The notes below the pieces were generated by a model. The model searched no databases and was not told where the DNA came from. It saw nothing but the letters and a program-made list of their open reading frames with translations. The position numbers were made by a program, and so were the translations under genes. This document shows, in pieces, positions 25,601-33,760 of a stretch of DNA of 64,000 nt. Each line of letters begins with the position of its first letter. The first letter of the stretch is position 1. Origin of the DNA: Aplectana chamaeleonis (Eukaryota > Nematoda > Chromadorea > Rhabditida > Cosmocercidae). The stretch covers positions 372,001 through 436,000 of the forward strand of contig JAPDOI010000270.1 of the NCBI GenBank assembly GCA_029168955.1, in the 5' to 3' direction.

Positions 25601-27244
25601 GCGCTTGACGATGTGATTGATGTTCATTGCAAAAGAATCATTCATGAACAGTATTACTAGAGCCGTCCCTCCGGATGTACGGTGTAGTCTCCAGCAACGA
25701 TGTCCTGCTTCCCCTTATCTCTCAGGGCTCCCAATAAGGCTTGTCTTCTAGCCACCACCTTGGATACGGCGCTTTGTGACTACAACACGTCCATATCAAA
25801 GTCAATGTGAACGTGCTGATTGCAGGATATGCTGTGGAACCAAAAGAAGGGTCAAATGAAGTCCGTGGTGTACAAAGTAAGGCGCCTATCATGTAGCAAA
25901 TTTTATATTGGAGACACAGCAAGGGCACGTCGATGCAGGATGGGCAAACATCTACGTGCTCTGCGTAAAAGTTAGAGCTACCCCGACAACCCTTTCTCCA
26001 AACACCGCACTCTCAAACACACATATCTGGCACCTTTACAGCTCAGCGTTACGATTCTGCATCTATATCTACCCGATCCGGTGGAGCGTAGAATGAAAGA
26101 AGCTCTTGAAATACATTACAAGCGAAACCAACAATCAATATAAATGAAGAAATTACAGCAGCTATGAAGCACATTACTGTATAGCGAGGGATGAAGTGTT
26201 TCAGTATAAGGGACATAATCAAGAAAATCACTCCAGCTGTTTCCCCTGGCCCTCCACCACCCATCACTGTCTACGATACTCGGTCGTCGAGAGGTATGAT
26301 CAGACTCTCTTGGGGGATGTGGCCTCGTACTCGCATATGTTTCTAGGTCAGACAACTACAGTTCATCTACGCAATGCGCTTTCGCAATTAGCGTGCGAAT
26401 TGCGCACGCTAATTGCGAAAGCGTGCTGCGGCGCGGTTGCGAGAATCCTCAGACAGGGATGTGGGATCACCCGGGCAGTTTTTGCTTTTGGTGCCCGTGT
26501 GATCTCACCGCCCTGATGATTCCACATCCCTGTTCGAGGGTTCTCGCTACCTCGTCGCAGCACGCTTTTGCTGTCAGCGTGCACTTTGCGGACTGAACGC
26601 GAATGCGAAGGTGAATTGCACTAATGTAATTATCTCAACAACTTTTGCGAGCGTGTATGCTGCCTTTAGGGTCCTCGGGTTCTACCAGAAGCTATCTGCA
26701 AGTCAGCAATGCGGTTCACCTCACTTATAAGCTTTTTAGGGCACGAAACCAGGGGGTATTGTCAATTCGTAAACATCAGATAGACGCTTCCTCAAAAACA
26801 GATTTGAACACCCTTCGCTTCCCCCACACAGAACCTTTTGCATAAAGAATGCTCTAGTAAATAAGTTTTGTTTTCAATAGAGAACGGCTGTAAATCAATG
26901 GCATGAATCTCAAGAGGTGTTCTACTAGAAGAGGGAAAAACAAGATGAGTCACCTGCAACGCAGCAATGAATATGGAATGTATGATGAACAAAACCAGCT
27001 CTGCAATAAATAATATCTGAAAAAAATTGGTGCAGGTTCCTTCATCATTTCGAAAGTCGTCTCGTTTCCGGTTATCAACACTCACCTTGCAATTCACGTG
27101 GAAGTATAATCTCTTGGATTGTCGCAATACTAAATACGATACGATAACTGAAACAAAACCGGCCAGCGCCTGTGAGGCAATTGCAGTCAAAAACCATCCA
27201 TTTGTAGTCAGCGCTTTTGTGTCCGGGTGGCACGCTATTGTCAT
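10511..27244 (-). CDS. Srab-like 7TM chemoreceptor, 7 exons, 332 aa
   Basis: Coding exons on the minus strand are 27244-27086, 27016-26954, 17793-17671, 17609-17514, 14960-14764, 14276-14090 and 10684-10511. All junctions use GT..AG and reading phase is kept throughout, giving 332 residues and a TGA stop. The length is normal for a nematode Srab receptor. Visible hallmarks, in order: FHVNCK then a hydrophobic helix with IIHS; DPC; a cysteine then MRYP; MVIERA; YESYGPRLG; SYQLREN followed by VIRLILPL; and IPYYTLISPI in TM7 with a basic tail. Family knowledge: these are candidate chemosensory GPCRs of sensory neurons. The ligand is unknown. Introns 2, 4 and 6 (9.2, 2.6 and 3.4 kb) are full of mobile DNA. 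Linking exons 1-2 to 3-7 across the 9.2-kb intron rests on phase and on complementary TM content. Two neighbouring partial genes are the alternative. Srab over Sra or Sre is a judgement from motifs. Confidence 0.82.
10930..12190 (+). mobile_element. CR1-like LINE 3' fragment in chemoreceptor intron 6
   Basis: The plus strand carries the end of a CR1/Jockey-type reverse transcriptase. DDIKIYG (decayed catalytic box) is near 10960. DLGVVFD is near 11180. RLYKAYVHLQLEYCTSI and RIEKVQKTF lie at 11600-11710, and LQTFGLTSLQIRR is near 11790. Stops and the 296-bp MITE interrupt it. It is antisense to the host gene and clearly non-functional. Confidence 0.8.
11202..11497 (+). mobile_element. TTA-flanked MITE, copy 2, nested in CR1-like LINE
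   Basis: 296 bp, with TIRs ggttccgtccatagg and tatggacggaacc. Left flank TTA, right flank CTA (one change). It splits a LINE reading frame: DLGVVFDSSL lies before it and SSQIDRVISRAYRTL after it. Confidence 0.85.
12440..12635 (+). repeat. Two-copy tandem repeat of ~105 bp
   Basis: A unit with 'tggtgggagga', 'gctgtctcctaggaa' and 'ggtagggctc' occurs at 12475-12521 and again at 12580-12631 with about 80% identity. The 91-codon ORF at 12329-12604 is produced by the repeat and is not supported as a gene. Confidence 0.65.
12918..12966. repeat. AAAT-type simple repeat
   Basis: A run of aaataaataaat with one cytosine substitution inside a generally AT-rich stretch of intron 6. Confidence 0.85.
13340..13575 (+). 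repeat. Two-copy tandem repeat of ~118 bp
   Basis: Blocks 'tcttctttcca', 'agtctttatttagcaccatc', 'gaccgactgctgtctc' and 'gaggcgatgtgccctata' each occur twice, about 118 bp apart, ending in 'gagcac'. No gene seen. Confidence 0.75.
13822..13973. mobile_element. Short MITE-like inverted repeat (152 bp)
   Basis: Left end 'tgtataatgatcttgtgcc', right end 'ggcacaagatcattatagaca': 18-19 bp TIRs around a spacer without coding signal. It lies in intron 6 of the chemoreceptor. No target duplication was clearly seen. Confidence 0.55.
14090..14276 (-). CDS. Chemoreceptor exon 6 (loop 3, TM6)
   Basis: Acceptor TTTAG and donor TAT|GTGAGT. It begins one base into a codon shared with exon 5, then encodes KTFNLQQSYQLREN and the TM6 block VIRLILPLTAFQTVIYG. 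The YQ..EN..VIR.ILP signature is the strongest family marker in this gene. Confidence 0.88.
14399..14695 (+). mobile_element. TTA/TAA-flanked MITE, copy 3, in chemoreceptor intron 5
   Basis: 297 bp with TIRs ggctccgtccatagcagat and ctatggacggggcc. Flanks are TGA and TAA (one change). It makes up most of the 487-bp intron between exons 5 and 6. Confidence 0.82.
14764..14960 (-). CDS. Chemoreceptor exon 5 (TM4-TM5)
   Basis: Acceptor TTTTTCAG, donor AA|GTACAA. It encodes TM4 (TSLALTTWAMAI), an extracellular loop with one cysteine, and TM5 (FICYLVFAVDITTVALMAAL). It ends with two bases of a lysine codon completed in exon 6. Confidence 0.85.
15111..15653. mobile_element. TTAA|AGGCATCG MITE (cagcgcgtacgatgcc family), complete copy
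   Basis: Left end ttaaaggcatcgtacgcgct, right end agcgcgtgcgatgcctttaa. TTAA at both borders reads as the target duplication. About 540 bp. Solo right-type ends of the same family occur near 18608, 30357 and 42441. The 82-codon minus-strand ORF inside (15504-15256) has no recognised domain. Confidence 0.78.
16113..16180 (+). pseudogene. tRNA-like / SINE-head sequence
   Basis: 'ggtggcctagcggtaaaaca' is an A-box-bearing 5' tRNA half, followed by a decayed anticodon arm ('ttattataaaaggcg'). The B box is lost. Consistent with a tRNA-derived SINE or tRNA pseudogene; the isotype is not assigned. Confidence 0.35.
16430..16852 (+). pseudogene. Tigger/pogo-like transposase C-terminal remnant
   Basis: Reads LDAHKF near 16431, then SVYLNWVATAWEQLSTEVV and ARSFRACDITNAADGSKDD at 16563-16670. 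This is the 'W..AW..L..E.V..SF..C.I.NA.DG..DD' pattern just after the DDE core of pogo/Tigger enzymes. After one frameshift an acidic tail follows (EDLNNDLIDDDLL) and ends at a stop near 16852. One stop and one frameshift make it non-functional. It sits antisense in chemoreceptor intron 4. Confidence 0.6.
16974..17306 (+). mobile_element. TAA-flanked MITE, copy 4, with duplicated 5' end
   Basis: Perfect TAA at both sides (16971-16973, 17307-17309). The 5' terminus is present twice ('gttccgtccatagcagac' at 16975 and 17001), so the left TIR was duplicated or a copy inserted into its own end. It lies in intron 4. Confidence 0.85.
17514..17609 (-). CDS. Chemoreceptor exon 4 (end of TM3, loop 2)
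   Basis: 32 codons between TTTTCAG and TCG|GTGAGG. Contains MVIERA and YESYGPRLG, the ER..A and YE..G..LG signatures at the cytoplasmic end of TM3 in Srab-type receptors. The intron upstream is only 61 bp. Confidence 0.88.
17671..17793 (-). CDS. Chemoreceptor exon 3 (loop 1, TM3)
   Basis: 41 codons between GTTCAG and CAT|GTACGT. Contains DPC, a C-F-C-MRYP segment and the hydrophobic TFLMLTFVMLH leading into exon 4. Phase 0 at both ends. Confidence 0.87.
18024..18151. repeat. Inverted repeat, ~37-bp arms
   Basis: 'gctagatgtgggattcatga' at the left is mirrored by 'tcatgaatcccagcctag' at the right, with further pairing inward (aatcatgggctaca / tgtagcctatggttt). A small foldback in intron 2. 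Confidence 0.6.
18525..18608 (+). mobile_element. Solo right end of TTAA|AGGCATCG MITE
   Basis: 'tcagcgcgaacgatgccttt' matches the right terminus of the 15111-15653 element. It is preceded by a gctca..gagcccaaaaaatg tract that also precedes the ends near 30357 and 42441. No left end found. Confidence 0.45.
18733..19039 (-). mobile_element. TTA-flanked MITE, copy 5 (inverted)
   Basis: 307 bp with TIRs ggccccgtccatagcagacg and gctgtggacgctgcc. TTA on both sides (18730-18732, 19040-19042). The interior runs antiparallel to the other four copies. Lies in intron 2. Confidence 0.85.
19043..21054. other. Intron stretch without supported gene
   Basis: About 2 kb of intron 2. Short ORFs on both strands (for example 19219-19553 minus and 20198-20534 plus) show no family motif. 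A short CACACA run lies near 20595. Confidence 0.5.
21055..24217 (-). mobile_element. RTE-type non-LTR retrotransposon, nearly full length, inactive
   Basis: Starting near 24217 (ATLNCRSLSSD) the minus strand encodes an apurinic-endonuclease-like domain: QETRLKDRP, then IVSAHAPT, then GIDANAKIG, then FDSDHRPVLLNF near 23460. A linker follows (KMKNGKAGGDDNI at 22800). The reverse transcriptase has HKKLSVTDPESYRGISLL, VLERIIVKRL, GFEAAFDSPHRDRLL, HGAVAGPFLFNF and EYADNIVLFAENN. The C-terminal part ends WNSDSWMECVQ near 21200. Frameshifts, stops and a 148-bp MITE interrupt it. The catalytic YADD reads YADN. It is in the same orientation as the host gene, in intron 2. Confidence 0.9.
22520..22667. 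mobile_element. Pyrimidine-rich MITE, copy 2, inserted in RTE reverse transcriptase
   Basis: Ends 'ctataaaccgtcgtaattca' and 'tgaatttatccgttttatag' form ~23-bp imperfect TIRs. The interior 'tcactgtctctaacctcctc' and 'tccgcacaagtacgcgtagg' match the 31.7-kb copy. It interrupts the RTE ORF after MANTIRAI, so it is younger than the RTE. Confidence 0.7.
24218..24360 (+). repeat. Coding-like repeat block, copy 1
   Basis: Encodes FMQCMGYFRDIVVHA, SLERSLCTLKRLLGS and TSRY followed by a stop, which aligns residue for residue with the minus-strand block at 32262-32022. It lies head to head with the RTE start and shares the junction near 24217. Whether it is a gene remnant or part of an element is unresolved. 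Confidence 0.55.
24361..25560. other. Intron stretch without supported gene
   Basis: No motif-bearing ORF. A B-box-like 'gagttcgaatccgcc' near 25158 lacks a matching A box at a proper distance. Confidence 0.45.
25577..25749. mobile_element. MITE-like inverted repeat (173 bp)
   Basis: Left end 'agacaaggctttttgggagc' and right end 'ctcccaataaggcttgtct' form ~26-bp TIRs with two mismatches. No coding capacity; in intron 2. Confidence 0.6.
26378..26590. mobile_element. Foldback MITE (gcgtgctgcggcgcgg family), copy 2
   Basis: The arms match the 8000-8152 element (gcgtgctgcggcgcggttgc, cagacagggatgtgggatca). The left border carries an extra near-perfect hairpin, 'gctttcgcaattagcgtgcg' mirrored to 26422. 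In intron 2, about 360 bp from exon 2. Confidence 0.75.
26622..26670 (+). mobile_element. Solo end of the gagcgtgtatgctgccttta foldback family
   Basis: 'taattatctcaacaactttt' then 'gcgagcgtgtatgctgcctt' matches the right terminus of the complete foldback at 28948-29418. No left partner recognised. Confidence 0.5.
26954..27016 (-). CDS. Chemoreceptor exon 2 (TM2)
   Basis: 21 codons, ILFIAELVLFIIHSIFIAAL plus Q, between TTTTTTTCAG and CAG|GTGACT. A single hydrophobic helix with the HS pair seen in TM2 of Srab/Sra receptors. Phase 0 at both ends. Confidence 0.8.
27086..27244 (-). CDS. Chemoreceptor exon 1 (N-terminus, TM1)
   Basis: ATG at 27244 opens 53 codons. There is a short extracellular start with one cysteine and NGW, then TM1 (FLTAIASQALAGFVSVIVSY), a basic turn RQSKR and FHVNCK, then donor AAG|GTGAGT. 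I saw no better start or SL acceptor upstream. Confidence 0.8.
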
Positions 27245-28396
27245 GTAGGTAACACGAGCACGCGTATATTTCTTTAATGTGTACTTGTCACTCCACTGGT
27301 TCGAGAATTAATAACCACGGGAGGAGTCAGTCAACGGGAAATTTTCCCTTTAAAAAGCGATATCAAACGTTTCAAACGAGTGTACGTGAAGATGAGCTTA
27401 TGGACTAAATCAGGACTTGCAAAATGCAATGAATTGGAGGATGAACATAAAAATGGAAGAATTGTAAATGAAAGAAAGCTTTGAAGGGATAGATCGGTAG
27501 ATGAAAAGTGTCAAGATGTTAATAAATTAATGTACCAAGTGTGGTTCACGGACGTTTCCCTTTTCCATCTGTGATCTTACGATCAATCGTAGTCACTACA
27601 TAATTATATGAGAGCTCAACTCTTCTTTCACTCCACGGCGTTTGTTGTTTTTCGGAAAACTCAACCTCATTCAAAGATGTTGAGAACACTTCAGGAACCA
27701 AAAACTTTAAATGCGTACCGTTCTCTTCATTCTATCCATCGGCTTTGTTTCATAACATGAAGTGTTCAGACGTTCTGGAGACTACACCACAATAATGAAA
27801 CAGATTCGCGAAATTCCCCCAGATGATTTCAGTATTTTTTTATAATTCAAGTAGTAGCAATCCAGGAATACTGACAGATACCAGAAGGATAGAAAGCTTC
27901 TGTGGGCTCTGAGCGAGAATCGATCACTCGACCGTGTGGGTGAGAGTGCCCTGCACTCGCCCTAGACCGTCGTTATTGAAAGACTTTAGAACGCCTAACT
28001 TTAGAGGTTGCCAATTATTTACCTTTTTTCGATAACACGATTCTCACAATGTTCTTTTATTTGCAAAGAGAAGGACGACGCGTACATGGTAGAAATTTTC
28101 TTTTCTCAACGTTTTAACAAGACATGCAAATTTTGCTCCTACTGAAGAAATTTATGTACTTTTCTTATTATGATCTAGTCTAAAAGCATCGTACACCACT
28201 CACGCTTTTTTTGGGTTTGAATCATTGGCCGGGCCCGCCTGAGAACACAGGTAGAGCCTGTTGGATCACGAATGCATTATTGTGAAGAGTTTTGCGTGCC
28301 TATGCCTCGAATTCCGCCAGAAGAGGCCGGGTCCCCCGGTGGCCTCGTGGCATCAAATGAGAAAAGAATGTGAATGCCAACACATAATATAATAGC
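27245..28396. other. Region upstream of the chemoreceptor; no gene seen
   Basis: AT-rich, with no ORF of note. It holds the putative promoter of the receptor (no TATA box can be singled out) and a tRNA-like sequence at 27905-27974. Confidence 0.45.
27905..27974 (-). pseudogene. tRNA-like / SINE-head sequence
   Basis: On the minus strand 'ggtctagggcgagtgcaggg' resembles an A box region. 'gtcgagtgatcgattctcgc' about 45 bases on resembles a T-arm with B box. Spacing is tRNA-like but the stems are imperfect. A SINE head is as likely as a tRNA pseudogene. Confidence 0.4.
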
Positions 28397-28896
28397 TTGA
28401 AGGCAGTGGTCACGATGGAAAACGTTATCGAAAAAACCACAAAAATCAGCTTGGATCAAAAACAGCTGAAAAACTATGAAAGTAGCGCGGTGAAAACGGG
28501 CTAGAATTAGAGTTTTTAGGGCTCAAAGAAGCCAGTTCGTGCACAGGTGCACAGCGCCGACCGAAAAGACCGCAGCCTTATGCCGAGCGGTCGAAAATCA
28601 TCGACATTCAGGTTAAGAAACAAATGCAAATTTATCTAAAAAAACAGTTGAGCAATGAAAGAAAGCATTCCAGCCAATGTTTCTGACTAGATGTGTACAC
28701 AAATCCGAAGGCTCATTGTTTGAAATTCAATTTCAAACCAACTGATGTTCTTTATATTAAAGGTCATCGATGCCGGTGATATAGAGTGGGCTCGCCCATT
28801 TTCAAAAGACAAGAAAGGTTCTACTACTCGAGACCCAGAAAAGGGTTTAGAGAGGAAAAAACGGCAAGCATATTTGATCGCGACCAATGCCTTTAA
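28397..28896 (+). mobile_element. TTAA|AGGCAGTGGTC MITE, copy 1
   Basis: 500 bp beginning ttgaaggcagtggtc and ending gaccaatgcctttaa. About 80% identical along its length to 39971-40517 in direct orientation (shared 'aacgggctagaattagagtt', 'gtgcacagcgccg', 'catatttgatcgcgacca'). The TIR is short (~13 bp); TTGA/TTAA at the borders. Confidence 0.78.
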
Positions 28897-28947
28897 AAGA
28901 ATGGAAGTTGATGAATAGCTTGTTAATAAGCTACCTTCTTTTCTCAT

Positions 28948-29418
28948 TTAAAGGCAGCATACACGCTCGTAGACGTGATTGAGATAACTACGGAAATAGA
29001 ATGGTATGACAGATTACAACGCCTACGCATTTCGAAGAGTCAAAAACGTCCCACAATGCCGCTATTTGAATTAGAAGTTGGCCTCGCCCTGTATTTTCAC
29101 GCACCCTGTATTTGCCCTTTTCCTGCAACGCAAGCAAGGTCGCTGGATCATATTCACCGTCGGCACTGTTGGTAGATTGCCTAACAAGTGAACCACACAC
29201 GTCACTGACGGCGAAGATGGTCCAGCAACCCTGCGTTGGAGGAGAAGGGCAAATACAAGGGGCGTGAAAATACAGGGCGGAGCCAACTTCTAACTCATGT
29301 AGCAGCATTGTGGGTCGTTTCTGACACTTCAAAATGCGTAAGCATTATTTTGTAAGCTATACGTTTCGATTCACGTAGTTATCTCAATCACGTTTACGAG
29401 CGTGTATGCTGTCTTTAA
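28948..29418. mobile_element. TTAA|AGGCAGCATACACGCTCG foldback, complete
   Basis: Left TTAA at 28948, right TTAA at 29415. The arms are inverted copies over roughly 200 bp each: 'acacgctcgtagacgtgatt' against 'aatcacgtttacgagcgtgt', and deeper 'gccctgtattttcacgc' against 'gcgtgaaaatacagggc'. No ORF with a motif. Solo or partial relatives at 26622-26670 and 35999-36493. Confidence 0.85.
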
Positions 29419-31700
29419 TGCCAGGTGACTGTAGCATGGTCGACCAACAGTAGCGGTGATAAATCTTTTTACATGGCCTTTTCGCAAAAACTGTTGTTGT
29501 GCATATCTCGGTCTGGGCCTAGCAAAACTTGATGAAACTTCAGTATAGCCTAGATGCCTCACTTTGAGCGGGTCGAGCAGGTCGAAGTGAAGCTTATCGG
29601 CTTTTCATGTAGAAATCTCCTTAACACTGTTATATTTTGCCATGACCTTGCAATTTAGCCATGGCTATTACATCTCCAAACCCGTAGCAGTCATTTGCCA
29701 TTAGGTTGGTGAACCGCAGTATAACCTTGTGACAAAACAATCTCTATCAAAGTTTTTCTGGAGGCCGAAATTCACCCCTATAAAACAACTGGAACACGAA
29801 TTTTGCTCTGTCCGTTATCGTCGAAGAGAAATACTTAAAAGATGCAATATTGCATAATTTCAGTGAGAATTCATTTCCTGAGAAAAAAAGCTGATGGAGA
29901 TTCTTCTCTCACAAAGTAATTCAACATTTCAGTAGAGCTTCAAATGAAGATTATGGGCTACAGGCTTGGGATATTAATAGCTATGTTCCGAGGGTATGGT
30001 CTATTTTGAAATTTTATCACGAAATTATGAATATTTGAATTCCATATTTGAAAACTGAGACCTCGAAACGCAAGCTTGTGTATGTCTGAAGCAGGGCATA
30101 TAATAACACATAACATACTAAAGTTCATCAAGTTTCGCCACGCCCATGCCGAGAAATGTATAAAAACAGTTTTTGTAAAAAGGCCATGTCAACAGATTCA
30201 CGAACGCTACTGTATTTCAACGGAATTTGAGGCATTCGATCTCCTATATCTTTACAATAAGGCGTTGTTGACTCAACGAGCTCTACCTTCGTCCTCAGGC
30301 GGGCCCACCCAATAATTCAAGCCCAGAAAACGGTGTTATCCAGAGCTTACGATGCCTTTACGTAGTTCATTTTTTGTGGATTGCAACAGTCCTAATTAAT
30401 AGAAACGAGAAAACGAAAGGCGCTGGAAGGTTCTGCCACCCAATACCTTCTGTTCTTTTTGATTCGAAATTCGAAGCATGTCACGTCTCTCAAGAAGTGT
30501 ATTTTAGTGCCTGTACTAAGACGAGTTGAGCTCCCATAGGGCGTATCAAACTGATATCGTCCTCGCACAGGGTCGAAAAGCAGGGAACGGAAAAGCTTCA
30601 CAGATACGAGAACGAAAAGCAACACTCTCACTGAATGTAGGTATGATGTAGTCGTTTGCGAAACACGCTTTATAACTAATGGGTGTATAGAGATTGTGAA
30701 CAGCAGTAAAATTAGCACCTATTCTTTCAATCGTCAAACGGTAGATTCAAGAATGGCTGACGCCTTTTTGAAGTGCGTTGACGTCGTTTTCCAGAGATGC
30801 TGTTTTCAGACCTCACTTGGCCAAGGATTAGCAAATCTTCAATGAAGAATGATGAAACCTGAATGTGCAATGGGGCATCATTAATCGTACCTAACACATG
30901 CTCAAAGTTGGATCCTGTTTGCGTCTTATGGAAAATAATAACTATTTTGCGGTATAATTGCAAACTATGCCTTATTCTCAATACCTTTATCACGAAAAAT
31001 TCAACTCTATATAAGGTTGTGGCCGTTGGAAGGTCAATGTATGCAAGAGAATAAGTTCTTCCCGGAATACTTTCTAAACTTAAAGCGAACTGAATTTACG
31101 ATATGTTTCACCTGAAATGTATCTCGCTCCGACGTGAATAAGCAAAGGCGAACATACCAGTTGATCATTGCCGCTGCCTATTCAATGCATTTCTTGTTAG
31201 CGCTAGCGCATAGCGTTGGCGTATGATTTAAGAAGGACGACTTTTTATACAGTTGATATTTTCTATCTATTTTTTGTGTGATTTTTCCTCCGAAGACTAC
31301 TTCAGCTCTGTCAGGTTCACCGAGTGGTTTTTGAAGGCCATATGCTTCCCAATACCTGTTATCGGTCTGGAATTTTTATGATCAGGTTTCGAGGGAGTAG
31401 GCTAAAATTGTCATAATACTGCAAAATCGTTATTATTTTCATATTAAAAGGGCCGTGCATCCAATGATCCAACTTTTGCTATGTGCCAAGTAGAGTCTGT
31501 CATTCCCTATAACGCATCAAAGTTGCATCAAGTTTCGTTTAGCGTCTGCCTAGATACGTTCGTTTGAAAACAGTATCTCTGAAAAAGAGAACTGGTGGTC
31601 ACACACTTTTGGCCGGCACTGTTTCGGCCTTTAACCAACAGCAGAGCCGATTCGCTCACAACCAGGATTCAGCAGCCCGTTGGCGAGGGCCGCGAAATAC
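29419..31700. other. No supported gene; MITE fragments
   Basis: A solo right end of the cagcgcg..gatgccttta family occurs near 30340-30357, with its ggcgggcccaccc lead-in at 30298. Hydrophobic ORFs at 30392-30993 (minus) were considered for a receptor and not accepted. Confidence 0.45.
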
Positions 31701-31709
31701 TTATCCTCT

Positions 31710-31852
31710 GTAAAAATCGTGATTCTCACGACTCGCGGCGCGAACGGCACGCGCGATGCTGCTCCCTTCGTCTGTCATGCGCTCTGTCGCTGTCTCTAAC
31801 CTCCGCTCCGCACAAGCATGCGTAGAAACCATGAGAAATTCGCGGTTTTACA
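31710..31852. mobile_element. Pyrimidine-rich MITE, copy 3
   Basis: Ends 'tgtaaaaatcgtgattctca' and 'catgagaaattcgcggtttt' form imperfect TIRs. The interior 'gctgtctctaacctccgctc' and 'cgcacaagcatgcgtagaaa' match copy 2 inside the RTE. Confidence 0.65.
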
Positions 31853-32021
31853 ACCTCTTCGAGCCCCCCGCCTCCGCGGTGGAGAGTTTGAGCCTAAAAA
31901 TACCGGAAAGTCTAACGACTCCTCAGAACAAAGCGGACATTGGGACAGTCTGTTTTTTTACAAAGAATAAAGTAAAGTCACTGAAGGAATTGAATAGTAT
32001 AATGTATAAAACTGGGGGGTG

Positions 32022-32262
32022 TATACAAGTCTGTTGGTACCTGCTCGTTGATGTCCCTGCTTCTTCTGAACCCAGCAGACGTTTGAGTGTACACAGGGAA
32101 ATTTCAAGCGATTTAGCGTGCACAGCTATATCGCGAAAGTATCCCATACATTTCATAAAGGTGTCGCCGTCCGGCACACTAAGGCCTTTGGTCCATAACA
32201 CCTCAGGATCCGTACCTAAGGAGTTCATGGAGTCTTTGGCCACAAGCCACAATTTCAATGTA
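32022..32262 (-). repeat. Coding-like repeat block, copy 2
   Basis: The open minus-strand frame contains LWTKGLSVPDGDTFMKCMGY, FRDIAVHAKSLEISLCTLKR and LLGSEEAG, aligning with the block at 24218-24360 but longer at its 5' side. Conservation at the protein level suggests coding ancestry. The family is not recognised. Confidence 0.55.
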
Positions 32263-33632
32263 TAAAACTGTACGAAAACCCAGCCCTGCTGTAGCCTTAT
32301 TAGAAATCATCCAAAAAAAATTTCTGCCCTACGACGGGTCGGATTCGAAAAAATACGCAAAAAAACAGAGAAGCCCTCTTGAGAAAAAAAAACAGCCCTC
32401 CACGACCATATCGAGATTAATAAGATGACTCACGTGGAGGCGATCGTTCAATTTGATGCAGAATTTTCATAAGTATACTAAGGGCACCGAAATTGTAATA
32501 AGTTTTTGGAATGAGTGCTTTCCAGGTAGCCATCACAGTGTAGAGCTCAAAAATCAGTACAGACCCGCCATAATATTCACAGACATTGCTGTTGGAAGAG
32601 GCTATTTGCTCACTTTCATTACAGTCAAGTCAGAATTCGTCAAAACAATCAAAATGTCGTCAATCAAAAAGGATAGTTACCGGAAGCTGGGTGTCCATCC
32701 AGCTTGGAATGAATGATGAAGTTGTCAGGTCTGAAATGCCGTGGGCAGCTCAAAGGGCGGGGCGACCGTGGAGTTTTATCAGCTTATGCGTAAACTCTGA
32801 CGCTGTTTTTATGCTTTTCTGGCAACGTCAAAAGCATGCCCAGTTTTAATAGAAAATTAGATTTGCTGCGAAATCTTTGCCGCCAGCGTAAAAAACGCAA
32901 AGTTTAGCTTCCAAAGATTTTTTGGCAGCACCTTGGCGAATCGCTAGTCATTGCACCGGAGCAGACCACAAAATAATGCTAGACCTCACGAATGCAAGAA
33001 CATAATTTCCGATTCAAATCGAATCCATCGAGCATATCGTGCCAAGTGAGATTTGAAATTTTTCGTTGGGCTCAGTTTCTTCTTTCTGGGGGCGTTGTAG
33101 ACACATACCTCGCGTATTTTGAGGAGCTCAGGTTTTGCACTCGCCAATGATAATAAACACGGCCGCATGACTGGGATAACAAACATTGTCGCCGAGGTTG
33201 GAAAGTGCCTTAAGAGGAGGGATCTAGTTTGCAGTTGTGTCAGACCACGGCAGGGCTATGACCCACAGTCGGGAATAACAATTTTTCCCCAAACTTTGCG
33301 ATCCACGCCTGAATGATTCATTTTTCAGAGTTAGGTCCATTCGTAAGCATTCTTCTTTCAGAGTCACCCCCAATTCATTTAATCGCTTTCATAGTCTACA
33401 ACGGCGAAATCATAACTTCAGATTTTCCCGATGGTCACTCAATTGGAGGTGACTCTGCTCCACTTTTTTGAATGGTTTGTGGTCCATCAATGAGCATGTT
33501 CATGTCGGCTTCACCTCACTTTCAGTGAGTTGAGTCTGTACGAGGCTCCCTTCAATATTCTCGCTCCAGTTCATGTTCCACTGCCGTCCTCTCGTCATAT
33601 TCTTTAGTACCGTAACCTATGGTTTCCATTTT

Positions 33633-33760
33633 CATTTTAGTCTGACGCATGGACCAGGCGGCTGGTCGTGCGAGGTTGGCGGCCTCACTGGAGAATGGGG
33701 TTTCGATTCGCGCGGGGTGATCTTTCGTCGCAGCCCCGTCCATTCATCAGACTAAAATGA
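33633..33760 (+). mobile_element. 128-bp MITE 'cattttagtctga', copy 1
   Basis: TIRs cattttagtctgacgcatg and catcagactaaaatg. The GC-rich interior (ggcggcctcactggagaatg) is about 90% identical to the copy at 63785-63911. Confidence 0.8.

Noticed and set aside
26049..26267. TM-like ORF (FIAAVISSFILIVGFACNVF) inside receptor intron 2
   Set aside because: No receptor signature and no phase-compatible splice sites. The seven exons already supply all seven TMs.
30392..30993. Hydrophobic minus-strand ORFs with a TIERIGA phrase resembling receptor TM3
   Set aside because: No acceptable splice acceptor opens the frame before the phrase, and the neighbouring hydrophobic segments lie in other frames. 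At best a decayed receptor fragment.
33119..33316. Plus ORF with ANDNKHGRMTGITNIVAEVG
   Set aside because: Composition is plausible, but the complementary strand is equally open and no splice partner was identified.
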